Assembly: GCA_020137815.1 (NCBI GenBank)
Contig: CM035351.1
Span: forward strand, 5,383,792 to 5,447,791
DNA from: Hormiphora californensis
Lineage: Eukaryota; Ctenophora; Tentaculata; Cydippida; Pleurobrachiidae
Reading direction: 5' to 3'
DNA length: 64,000 nucleotides
The position numbers and the translations under genes are program-made. Shown here piece by piece: positions 23,786 through 34,904 of the stretch. The notes beneath the pieces are model-generated. The model did no database searches, was not told the DNA's origin, and saw only the letters and a program-made list of their open reading frames with translations. Every line of letters begins with the position of its first letter. The stretch's first letter is position 1.

Positions 23786-26700
23786 ATGCTACACCATCTG
23801 CTATCTTTTCTTCTTTTAATCCTCACATCATCTACATCAACATCATCTACAATATCCTGGCTGCAGTTTGTTCACCAGTTTCAAAACCAGTTGACTCTCA
23901 ACTCGAGCATCTCAACGGTACCCATGTGCAGCACATGGATTTCGAACAATTACCAAATCCCACCCTCCCTAAACCGGACACTTCGCAACTTGGAGCGGTG
24001 GGGGCAGCACTGTGTGAATGAGGTCGATTGCATCAGGGGGAGTATATCCTTTCAAAACCAGGAGTTGACTATTACCGATCAGTTAGATGCGGGGGTTAGG
24101 AGGCTAGTACTGGAGTTACATTATGTATCAAGGTTTAGAGAGCATCTTCGTCTGTGTGCTTCAGTTCAAAGTAAGTGTTTGTTTGTTTTTCTGCCTGTCT
24201 GTTTGTCTGTTTGTCTGTTTGTTTGTCTATTTGTTTGTCTGTTTGTTTGTTTGTTTGTCTGTCTGTCTATTGATTTGTCTGTCTATTGATTTGCCTGTCT
24301 GTTTGTCTGACTATATGTCTGTCTATTGGTTTGTCTGTTTGTTTGTCTTGATGACCGTGTTTAATAGGTTTGTTATCTGCACTGCACCTGCAGTGGCCCC
24401 TTAATTTTAATTTGTAACTGTGCACCCTCGTCCCCCCTCCACAGTAGTTTGTGTCTGCAACTGAGAGCCGCTACCTTCTCTGCCTCTCACTTCCAACTTT
24501 CTTCAGATGAGTGTGACGCAATGAAGAAATCATTGAGAATTAGGTCTTCCTCATCGAGGAGACGATCTAAGAAGTATAACTGGTGCAGGAAGTTCTCACT
24601 CCGCGCTAATGGGGTTCATACGGGATGTCACAAGGTTCGTTATATAGTGGAATAAGAAATTATCCGATTTGATACTGATCACCAAATTGCCCCTGATATG
24701 ATACCCTCAATTGGACAATTTGGACAATTTATCAGCCAAATATTCACTCTTTATTACTCCTCGGGACAAAACATTACATATTACATACCAGATTTCTTGA
24801 ATTTAAAAGGACTTACTACACTTCAGGGTTCACCAGTGTTTCGAGATTACTGTTCGAGAACTGATAAGGTGGATGAATCAAAACCAGGAAGAGTTTATAG
24901 TGGTAGATCTGATAGACTTCGTATCCATGGAGACGAGTTGTAAAAGTCTTCCCGAGTTGAGGGCCCTGTTAAAGCTGTTCGGGTCGAGGCTATTGAAACC
25001 AGCTGATGTTAAGGTAGGGGACTGTTCGTTTTCAATCGCCATTTACAAGGGGTGCTTTCCTTAATGTTGGTTTATTTTTCTGAGGCTCTAAAACACAAGT
25101 ACAGTCGGACCCCGATTTAGGGACACCCTCGGGGGAAGGCTCTTGTCCACTAAATCGGGGTGTCCACTAAATCGGGGTCAAATAAGGTTAATTTCCTATA
25201 TCAGGGAAAAAATCCTGTCCCTAAATCGGGGTCCGACTGTATAACGGTCACATCATAGCTGTGATGTGACACTCTTGCTTTTCTGTCGTCTTCTCTCTAG
25301 ATAGAACGCCACCAGCTTCCCCTCCTTGGGTGAGCTCCGAGACCAAGGGAAGAATATTATGGTGAGATCTACCTGTACCTTTGGAGGAGAGTTCCTGTTC
25401 CCCGCTCAGACCACCGACTGTAAGTTGTTCCTGTCATCCCCTCCCTATAATCTGTAAGATGTTCCTTATGTTATGTCCCACTAAATCGTTCTTTCCCATC
25501 CCTATATTTTCGAAGTTGTTAGGCTATTTTAGGAGATTTCTGACACGTGAATAGGATCACAGTAGCGCTTCTTTCTAGCCGCCCCAAACTCCAAAGTGTC
25601 TCTCCCCTATGGGTCACACGAAGTGTGGGAATGCGGTTTGCTACTAAAGAATTCTGGGCTCTGGTGAAGAGCGGGTTAAGAATTCCTAGAATAATTAGGT
25701 GTTAGGAGAGGGATATATTCGGCCAAATATATACCCTGACAACTAGGCATATTCCCTCCTCTCTATCCTTCCATACCTAGTTCTCTCTCTCCCTCATCTC
25801 TCTCTGCATCCCTCTCTATTGCTGCCACTAACGTGATCTCCCTGCATTTCTCACTAATATATTACCCTAGACGTCAATGTTAAGAGTATCAGTGCTGCAG
25901 GGCGGTCTCCAGCAGAAAGGGTGTCATGCTCCCCAGACCTTCAGCAGTCATTCTCTCTCTTCTACTACGATAAAATTAATGTGAGTAATATGTCATCAAT
26001 TATAGTTCTCAATAGTTTAAAGTGTGTAATCCTTTTGGTAGTTTCAGTAACTGTTGGCGATGTACTTAAAGGTCCTCCCAAACTATTATGATTATGTCCC
26101 TTGCTGCGCGCGACCGGATTTTAGACAGCCATAGCTCCACCCCTTGATGAGATAGAGACTTGAAATTTGTTTTGTAAGGAGATCATGTCGAGTTCTTCCT
26201 ACAAAACAAATTTCAAGTCTTTATCTCATCAGGGAGTGGAGTTATGACCGTGGGAAATTTCACAAAACCCGAGTGAGGGACATATTAGTTTGGGGTGTAC
26301 TTTAGTTGGGATTGATTCCGGCCTATGTGTGTTGGGAAATGGGAATTGTGACATTGTGTTAGTTTTGTAGCAAGATTTGGAAGGTATGCAAGTCTTCTAA
26401 AGGTTTAGCCGCTGCTGCAGCAATATTAGGGCACTAAGAGGTGCTAACCTAATCCAAATCGAATATATTCCATTGCTTGTGTGAGCCCTAGTGGCCCTTG
26501 AGACCCCTATCATTTATGGGCGGTACTCCTTTATAAATCTTTCTCCCTACTAGGTGCTCCTTTATAAAACCTTCTCTCCCCTGCTAGGTAGACCTAATCC
26601 TGCGAAGGGGGGCCGAGGTTAAACTGTACAGATCTCCATCTCAGCCTACCAAGGGATTGGCACAACGACTTGCCACCTGTGGTACACCAGTTGCCCTTCA

Positions 26701-26823
26701 GGCGACCTCTCTCTCCAATCTGTTTAGTAAGCGTTTATACCACTACTGATCTGTTATTGAGTTACCATGAAACCAGCGACTAGTTGACGCTGTCCCTGCA
26801 TCTCTCTCTTTACTTCTCTATCA

Positions 26824-26881
<58 letters not shown>

Positions 26882-29114
26882 TTCTAACTACCCTCTTTTC
26901 AGGCTGTAGCTGGACCTGGTTGCCCCACCATTCTAACACCAATTGCAGCCAGGGATGTACTGCCTTCCGATTTGATAGCCAAACTGAGAGCTATGGATGG
27001 GTCAACACAAACTGCACAAAGAAGCTGCATTTAGCATGTAGGAGCAGGGCTGGCCGATTTGTGGTGTCTCCTAACTACTACAGGATACCTAATTCTGGGA
27101 CAGGAGATGAACTTTGTCAACGGTCCGGACATACATTTGCTATTCCTCGCAATCCAAAGTAAAGGAAGAAAAAGATAAACATTCGGCTTTTTTCTTTAGA
27201 TATCCTAGAGCCAATCTTGATACTGGACATATCCTAATTTCACCTACTCATTTCAGTGAGGCAGCACAGCTAGCTCAACAGATGTGGTACCATGGTTTAG
27301 CATTCGTCTGGTTACCCCGTACTCAACATACTACTTGCACCGACAAAGGCATGCGTTTAAATCCACTCTCTCATTGTCTTTTTTACAATTCGACATAAGA
27401 GATATTGTCTTCCTCTTTGAGAGAATTTGTTTAAACTCCATGTCCTCTATTGTGTGACGCATCCCATTCAAACTCTATTTTAACCTACATTCCCTCTCTC
27501 TTTAGTGAGTTATATCGACTGCGGTGAGCCTGATATCCCTAACAATGGTCAGATAGAGACTGACAGCTACTGGTTCGACTCCATAGCCCGGTATTCCTGT
27601 GATGCAGGCTGGGATCTGATAGGAGAGCGAGAGAGGATGTGTCTGTCAAATGGAAGCTGGAGTGGGAGCCCGCCGCAGTGTGAACGTGAGTGGTAGTGAA
27701 CCGCAGAATGCTGTTGTAGCGGATTAGAGCGTGCAAGTGGTCGCGTGGGGGGGGGGGGTGAGAGAAGAAGAGAGAGAGATGGAGACACTCTCTATCTCTC
27801 TGATAGAGAGAAGAAATGAAAGGGTGATATCTTGCTACTTGCGAAAATACTTCTGCACATAGGCCGCGACTATGGTAATAATATCCATATGGACATATGA
27901 TACTGCAGATATGAAGTCCTTGTTACCATATATGGAAATAACAAGCAATTCTCTCCAGGTGTGGACTGTGGACCACCTCCCCATCCCCTGCAAACTCGGA
28001 TTCTAGGAACTTCCACTGATTACGGGAGTGTATTCTACTACACGTGTAACTGGGCCCACGTGTTCGATGGACAATCCTCCACTGCCTATATAATAACCCG
28101 CTGTGGGCAGGATGGGAGATGGGATACTTTTGTACCTAACTGTATCGGTAAGTTAACAGTGATCAAACAACTAGAAACTCGTTATTGGAACCCTCTGGTT
28201 CATACACCGGTTTTATTAACTTTACTTCCTTGAAGCTAGTTCAAAACGTGTACGATATGTTCCATATAACCCCCTGTTTGTCTCCCCCAATAGAACAACA
28301 ATGTGAAGTGGGACAGTGGAGTGAGTGGAGTAAATGTAGTGACTCCTGCGAGGACGGCTACCAAACACGGACCAGAACCATTATCAGCCAGAATGGTCAG
28401 AACTGCCCAACTACAACAGACAGGAGGAGGTGTGCTGCGAGGAGGTGTGATACGTGTGTGGGACGGAGGTATTCGAGGAGGGTTGAGGTTGACGATTGTA
28501 AGAGCCAGGAAAAAGTATCAAACTTGGTAAGTCTTGCTTTAGCAGTATCTACCCCATGCAGCAGCTGTCCCGAATTCTCTGAATCTCTAACTAGCACCGA
28601 CCTCTCCTAAATCATCCAACTAAACTCAACCAACCCCATTTACAGTGGTGTAATGGTTCCTGTCCCCAAGAAGGGCTCTGCTGTAAGGCTACAGCTGTAT
28701 CTACAAAACGTCTCACTCTATTTTGTGAGGATTCTAGACCACGACAATACGAAGAGAAGGTATGTATGGAGTCCCTACTCCCCGTGTCCCTGTATGATGT
28801 ATGGTTCTACTGTGCATGGTGCCACCAAATTTTCACAGCGTGATTCTTCCAGTACAATATGCAAACTGTCTTGTTCAGACTCTCTCTCATGTAGCATAAA
28901 TGAAACCAGTCTGAATTTTGCTTTACTGACTGTTGTATCACAGAGATAGACATGCGCCAAGTCTGCCGCTTATTTAGGGGGGGGGGGTGCTAAATTAGGT
29001 TAACTGCTGCACCTCCTAATTTCGTTACCAAGTCCCTTTATAGACCCCGTCAGTGACATTTCTCTCTTTCTACAGATAACGGAAGAATGTGGGTGTGTAC
29101 AGTGTGCCCGGTGA
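23786..29114 (+). CDS. Secreted PLC-like phosphodiesterase/Sushi/TSP1/cystine-knot protein, complete, 13 exons
   Basis: Exons: 23786-24170, 24507-24634, 24837-25013, 25305-25419, 25871-25980, 26588-26726, 26903-27158, 27200-27348, 27506-27685, 27959-28147, 28294-28526, 28646-28759, 29076-29114; all phases agree, giving 737 aa. Order: signal peptide (1-25); PLC-like phosphodiesterase TIM barrel (about 45-350) with NQELTITDQLDAGVRRLVLE, ELIRWMNQNQEEFIVVDLID and SFPSLGELRDQGKNIMV; a cysteine-containing extension (about 352-486); Sushi 1 (about 491-545) and Sushi 2 (about 549-608); TSP1 (about 613-660, WSEWSKCSDSC); CTCK-like knot (about 661-736: CNGSC, LCC, final CGCVQC). The usual catalytic THNS and LCHG positions read STWISN and LCAS, so the barrel may be inactive. 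The exon 8 donor is AAAG|GC (non-canonical) or the weak ATGC|GT. Likely a matrix or adhesion protein; substrate unknown. Confidence 0.85.
24171..24355. repeat. (GTTT/GTCT)n tract in intron 1 of the PLC/Sushi gene
   Basis: Tetranucleotide repeat directly after the exon 1 donor. The Cys/Leu/Val-rich translation that runs on from exon 1 is this repeat, not protein. Confidence 0.9.
25102..25239. mobile_element. 138-bp MITE, CAGTCGGACCCCG family
   Basis: Perfect terminal palindrome CAGTCGGACCCCGATTTAG / CTAAATCGGGGTCCGACTG flanked by TA on both sides (25100-25101 and 25240-25241), the target duplication of Tc1/mariner-pogo elements. It lies in intron 3 of the PLC/Sushi gene. Confidence 0.9.
26067..26304. 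mobile_element. About 238-bp palindromic MITE (TAAAGGTCC family), copy 1
   Basis: Ends TAAAGGTCCTCCCAAACTA and TAGTTTGGGGTGTACTTTA; the centre is an inverted repeat around 'gagacttgaaatttgttttgta'. A copy in opposite orientation lies at 35931-36162. TA at each end fits a TA target duplication. Lies in intron 5 of the PLC/Sushi gene. Confidence 0.85.
26828..26878. repeat. (CT)n microsatellite in intron 6 of the PLC/Sushi gene
   Basis: Pure CT run of about 50 bp just upstream of the exon 7 acceptor, extending the polypyrimidine tract. Confidence 0.9.
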
Positions 29115-29817
29115 CAGACCTATTCGCTGCTTAGCTGATGGACTCTATATCTACAGTGGAGAAAGAGAGATCTAAGATCTGTGATACACAATTCTTATAC
29201 AATTAATGGATTAGGTCAAAGAGGGACAGTAGGAAAAGATACTATGTACAATCTATGACTTACGTGATTTATATTCAATGGAAACTGAACTGGTCATCAA
29301 AAACCATACACTTTGGAGAGAGAATTTTTTGGTTTTTGCTGATTAAATTTCCATACTTCTAGGTGAAGTAAATTAAGTAAACTAAAGACGTTTTTAAGAA
29401 AGTCAGAAATCGGCTATGGTTTTTATTCGTGCCCCACGATTCTAGCTGTTTTCCATACCGAGAAAAAAATCGATACATTTGAACGAATGTTATTAATTCA
29501 GATTTCGCTTCATAAACTTCCGAGTTTTGATTTGACAAAAAAGAAGCCTATTTCTCAGTCCTAATTAGGACGCCGTGCTAACCAGGTTTCTTTTCACAGT
29601 TTGTTCCGTCTCGTATTATAGTCCTCCTACTACAAGTCAGGGCGATAATTGTTGCTTGGATTTTGGGATTCTAATAAATCGGGGTCCGACTGTACATTGG
29701 CGCTTGTCGGCGCTCAAACAAGAGATGTCTATACATGTGAGCCGTGCGTGTACTTGTATTTTGTATAAACGCGCGAAGTCGACCACAAAAACACTTCGCG
29801 CGTTCCAAACATGACAT

Positions 29818-30063
29818 GAGGGACTTCTTAGAAATAGCAAATCATTGTCAACGACCGGTGGACTTGGTCAAGAGTTCAGCAGAACTCTGAAGCAACTCGC
29901 AACCAAGAAATCGCGGAAAACTGGCTATACCTACCAGGAGTGTATTCGATACCTCCGTGTTCGTCTATCATTTTCAATGGTCCGCTCCATAACCTGTTCT
30001 ATTCGGGGTTACAGAGGAAAGAACAAGAATGATGGCTCTTCATCAGATCTGTACCATACATAC
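29818..30063 (+). pseudogene. Transposable-element coding remnant
   Basis: An open frame contains GLGQEFSRTLKQLATKKS and TYQECIRYLRVRLSFSMVRS followed by ITCSIRGYRG. The pattern (F..rLa..la.kk......yirtrlSFallRs....iRG.RG) is one I associate with the C-terminal part of transposon proteins common in aquatic invertebrates. No ATG, no other conserved segment and no splice context are visible, so it is read as a dead fragment. The exact element class is not identified. Confidence 0.5.
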
Positions 30064-30559
30064 TAGTCTTTAACTGTTGCATGTATTTTATGTGATTTTC
30101 TTCGTGTAGCCGGTCAGGCAAAAACAATTTATATATACATTGACATTGTTAGGCCAGATGCATGTGGCTTCTTTTATTATAATTTTATTCTTTTCTTAAT
30201 TTTAATCATTGTCTCACAAATGTGCCCACTGCCCATTTCTGATTCCACAGCGGCTATGAAATGGGTTTATCAAGTGTTAAACTCTCACATAGCATTGGTT
30301 ACGAAGTCACCCCTATTATTGCATACTAACAGTGAGCTTTCGCTGAAACACATAGCACTTCATAGCAAATTTACCAGGATTCTCGGGGGAAAGGGTTTTA
30401 AAGTTATACTGATAACAATCAAATTATATATAAACACACTGTGCCCGGTAAGTCCTACTATATATCCTTTAGTATGACAAATCTTGCTGTGATTTGAATC
30501 AGCAGGAACACATTTTGATGGGGTTGAAACTTGGGGGAGACCTTTTCACCAAATGTAAT

Positions 30560-30960
30560 GTGTATAAATTTCCACGGGAACCTCCTGGCCTTGTTGGCAC
30601 ACTAAACCCAGCTAATTAGCTCTTTTGAACTCACGGTATGATTTTACCAAAAAGTAAGGGTACTCCTATCTGTTGCTTCAATATAATGTTCAGGATGGGG
30701 ATGCGGCAGAAATCATGTTTGATAAACGTAAGTCTCAATTATTCAGTTACTGAATGTAACATCTAATGTGTATAAATTTCCACAGGAACTCTTGTTAGCA
30801 CACGAAACCGGCGCTAATTGTGGCGCTAATTGGCTCTTTGAACTCTCTTTTGGAGAAAGGGATGATTTACCAAAAAGCAAGGGCGGTACCACTATTCCAC
30901 ACATCTACCTATTACATCTAGTTAGGTGCAAACTAGGAATCATACAGAGATGAAAATGTC
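30560..30960. repeat. Local duplications including a copy of the sulfotransferase alternative first exon
   Basis: About 30660-30755 repeats 31345-31440 nearly exactly: 'tactcctatctgttgcttca', 'atgtttgataaacgtaagtc' and flanks, covering the end of that exon and its donor. On either side, segments containing 'aatttccac(a/g)ggaac' and 'gattt(t)accaaaaag' (about 30568-30660 and 30770-30890) form a second repeated pair. Confidence 0.8.
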
Positions 30961-31248
30961 AGGTTTTAGTATAGTGATAGTATCTTTCGGTTGGCATACC
31001 ATGTACTTGGTACCTGGTAAACGTGTCGTATATTCTTTGTTTTAGTTTTTCCACAAGGGCCTTGTCTCAATAACAATGGCCAGTAAACAGATCCACACGG
31101 CCGAGTATTGAGGTACTTTCATCGTCTCATCGACATGAGAGCTGTTTTTAAAGCGCCCACACGTGCTTTTAGCTGCGTACACAGGTGTGTAAGCAAGTTA
31201 AACAACGCATCACTAGTACCCTTGTTTTGTGTCGTAACGTGTTGATAT

Positions 31249-31411
31249 ATGGCAAACTACCATAACCACCAGAGGAAAACCAGGCTTCAGGAACTTCCCA
31301 CGACCACCCTAATTGGCGGGTTAACATTCCTGATCCTAACACTGTACTCCTATCTGTTGCTTCAATATAATGTTCAGGATGGGGATGCGGCAGAAATTAT
31401 GTTTGATAAAC
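31249..31411 (+). CDS. Candidate alternative first exon of the sulfotransferase (type II signal anchor)
   Basis: Starts at an ATG and encodes a basic cytoplasmic tail (MANYHNHQRKTRLQEL), a hydrophobic segment (LIGGLTFLILTLYSYLLL) and a short acidic stem, ending at a strong donor AAAC|GTAAGT in phase 1. That is the same topology and splice phase as the exon at 34905-35025, so it could splice to sulfotransferase exon 2 (35108). It could instead be exon 1 of a lost paralogue: part of it is duplicated at 30660-30755. Confidence 0.55.
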
Positions 31412-31878
31412 GTAAGTCTCAATTATTCAGTTACTGACTGTAACATCGTGCACACAGCCGAACCGGGCCTTCGGCCCGCTGCGGAGAGGACTTTTACACA
31501 CATGATACACCTAATGCATGTTGCTTATAGGCCAAAATATCCGTCATCAGATCACATCCCACCCAAGTTCAATCAGATCTCACATACTACCCATCAGGTA
31601 CTGTTCGTGATGTGATCCCCCTTATTGAGAGTGATAGATAGAATAAGACAGAGATAGAAAAAGTTAGAATCAAAGAGAAATGCAACGATTTTACAGTATG
31701 TACTTATCTCGACCAAAACGCGGAGTTTTTACGTCAGCCGACCCGAAACCGGATTAAATTTGGCCACCCGCTGGTCTCATTCTGGGTCATTTGAATCTTT
31801 TAGTTACATGTAATTACCCTTTAATTACATGTAATTACATTTTAATTACATGTAATTAATTCCAATTACATTTAACTA

Positions 31879-32050
31879 CAGTCGGACCCCGATTTACCGG
31901 GCCCCAATTTACCGGAACGCCGATTTACCGGGAGGATAAACTTCCCCCGGTATAGGAAATTAACAGTATTTCACCCCGATATACCGTGTACCCCGAATTA
32001 CCGGGCAAAATCCTTTCCCCCAAGCATCCCGGTAAATCGGGGTCCGACTG
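31879..32050. mobile_element. 172-bp MITE, CAGTCGGACCCCG family
   Basis: Ends CAGTCGGACCCCGATTTACC and GGTAAATCGGGGTCCGACTG with TA on each side. Internal accggg text matches the fragment at window start; it shares only the termini with the shorter copy at 25102-25239. Confidence 0.9.
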
Positions 32051-33051
32051 TACTTCCAATTACATTCCAATTACTTCAGTACCTCGAGAGCTTTCGAACG
32101 CACCCTAGAAAATCTTTCTACTCCTTCTAATTGCCGAGATCTGCATACCCCTTATTTTGCCTGTTTTTCGCGTCCTACCCCTTATGGGTTTGAGTACGGC
32201 CATCGCCGCACCCCCTATACGTCGCGGGACCTCGAGAACTTTCCAACGAGCCATAGAACACCTCTCTACTACTTCAGGGGGCTTCAAAACTTTCACTCTC
32301 AAAATATCTATGGTTTATGGTTTTATGGTTTTGCGGTTTATGGTTTTTTTCCATCTGGTATTAAGGGCCTTTCGGCTCGGCCCCGTTGTTTTTAGGGGGG
32401 ATGGGTTGTGTTTATTTTCGGGTCGGGGGGCCTTGCCAGGCCCCGAATATTCAATTAAGAACAGGAGCTTTCGGCTATGTCAGTCGTCTTCAGCTATAAC
32501 AACAATGAAAAATGAAAGTGTTTATGTAGTGGAGAGGGGGATATGGGATCCGGGGAGGGGAGAGGGAGAAAGAGTTAGACATAGAAAGAGAGAGTGTGTG
32601 TGTGAGAGAGCAACGATCAGCCCTTTTCGGCCGAAGGCCGAATTGCATCCACTAGTATGAGACAATTACTGATCTGTGCATAATTCTATATATCTGGCAT
32701 AATTCTATATCTGGCAATCGGATGGCACTCTGATCTTTCTTCCTAGGGGATCTTTCCTTCAATTCATTTTGTGCATTCCTGGGCTTCTTTCACTCGACTG
32801 TGTCTTTCCTGGGCTCTCACTTGGCCTTTGTAGTTCCCACCCATCTCTCCCTAGGCTTTTCTAGCTGATTTCCTGGGTTGTTGTGCACTATGATCTTTCT
32901 CCCTCTTGAACCATCTACCATCTAGATCTGTTAGATGAGTCGCTATAGGGAGCCATTTGGTCAGATCAGAGTGCCAGTACGATGTTATTCAGTTCTAAAG
33001 TGTGTCAGTATCGTGTGTGAAACATAGGTTTGAGTATGTTTATTGGATGAC

Positions 33052-33318
33052 TAGTTTTAAAGTAGGATTTTTTGAAGTTGTCACCCCCTGGGAGGCACAC
33101 TATTTTTTATTTGCACGTCAGAAACTTGTTTTGGCTCTCACGCCTTTGTTTCTTGACCAATTTCGTCAAACAAAAATTTTACGGACTCATAATATTATGC
33201 TCTTTCCGGTTATATGCGGCTTTTTGTCGAAAAGTGAGAGCAAGTGAGGGCTGTCACACGCAAATACGACGCCACACGTGAAAGGGGGGTGACAAATTGA
33301 AAAAATGAATAAAGTGAA
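33052..33318. mobile_element. Foldback MITE of the 'TTGAA..GTCACCCCC' type
   Basis: aaagtaggattttttgaagttgtcacccc at the left is mirrored by ggggggtgacaaattgaaaaaatg at the right. It resembles the elements at 37112-37260 and 38978-39125. Open frames across it are spurious. Confidence 0.6.
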
Positions 33319-34904
33319 TAGGGAATAGTCAGGCCCATCACTACACGACTTTACCGCATATGAGATACATAGAGTTGTGTAAGGTGTGTTTGGCTCACTA
33401 GTGAACATTTGTAAAATGTTGCGAGTTCGTTGAAGTCTGGTGAGTAGCAACTTATGAGTATTATGGCAGGTTTATCGTATCTTGACAGTTTCTTATAAGT
33501 CTGTAACTCGATAATTCACATCTAAAGGGATACATCCAAGTTTAGTATAATGATGCTTACCTGTCAAATAAACACGTCCCCCTGCAATATATTCTGTAAA
33601 GCGTTCACAATCCCACATACTAACTGAACGGCCACCCCTCAGTTATTTCATATCACATGGATGACAGGGCTACATTTTTTTTTCATTCTCGTTAATTTAG
33701 TCTTCCCTGCATGTTGATATACTGTGTGTTAACTAAGTGTCTGACAATATTCAATATCCCATCTCATCTAGTGAGAACATAACATTTACACAACGTGGCC
33801 ATATGCTCACTAGATGAGGGATAGCGGAATATCCCTCAAGTCTCAATTTAATCGTTTACACCTTCTTTTTACACTTTATAGTAAGCTGCACGTATACTGT
33901 TTATAATAGTCTGGCATACATGTGCTGCAATTAATTAACATTAATTCTCGGATAAATTTTTCGAATCCACGATTAGTTATCCTCGTATCCACGGTTGTTT
34001 ATTTGAGTAGCATCGTATCCCAGATTGGTATCCATTTATCAGCGGTTGATCTCATCAATCGCGGAAGTGAGCTGATACACGGAGAACTAATTCTATCCAT
34101 CTAATTATATCTCACTAGCACTTTCTTCTGATCAAATCTCATCATTTCATTCATGATAGTTTTTTCTTTTATTCACAGTTATTAAAGTTCAACTGAAAAT
34201 TTTTAATCGTTATGGTAACCGTCCATCTGATGCTTCTTATTTTTGCAATGTTCACACCACGTACGTGCTGGCCTAGTATAACTGCTGGCCTAGTACTGCT
34301 GGGCTCATCAATCAGGGACAATGTTGCTTGTGATATATATTGTACATGTACAATCTCACTGTGTCTCCCATTCCCTCTCTCTCTCTTTCTTTTTGGCTTG
34401 CTGGTTCTATTCCCATGTTACACATCCCTCATTAACATTAACAATCAACCTCTATAGTCTCCCTAACTGTACGCAAATATCTAAAGCTTCCATTCCATTG
34501 CTGTTGTTTGTTGTTATTGTTATATTATTGTGGTTATTGAAACCGAAGTGCTCCGTCAAATTAACCGCCCGCATAGCGTTGCCTGCGACGTAGACAGCAT
34601 TGCATTGATTGTTTACTATACACAGAGTATGACTACTTCGCACATATAAGAATCAATTAATGTTAGCGGCCAATATACCGGAGCACCGATGCCACCGGAT
34701 ATCCGCTTTTCACACCGCGATACGTTTAACACTTGTTCATGTTTACAGGCAGTGTAAATCTCACAATTTTAGTACACTGTTTTCCAGGTGTTCATCGTTG
34801 TTCAATAATTGTACATTAATTGTTTATCATTTCATGGCACCTCAGCTATATTACATTCAGATTACGTTCATATTTCTAATTTGATTTTCAGTTATGACGC
34901 TGTT

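Larger units (their letters stand above)
29115..31248. other. Spacer with transposon remnants and a local duplication
   Basis: Holds a half-copy of the CAGTCGGACCCCG MITE (atcggggtccgactgta at about 29678-29694), a transposon-like coding remnant and a duplicated exon fragment listed separately. No other exon was recognised. Confidence 0.4.
31412..34904. other. Repeat-bearing spacer or first intron of the sulfotransferase gene
   Basis: Includes TA-rich tandem units (taattacatgtaattacatt, about 31797-31870), MITEs listed separately, and a segment at about 32345-32450 whose complement recurs at about 35300-35670. No further exon was recognised. If the upstream first exon is used, this is its intron. 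Confidence 0.4.

Noticed and set aside
24123-24404. Cysteine-rich frame '[10 protein letters not shown]' overlapping the end of PLC/Sushi exon 1
   Set aside because: It is the GTTT/GTCT repeat of intron 1; exon 1 ends at a GTAAGT donor at 24171.
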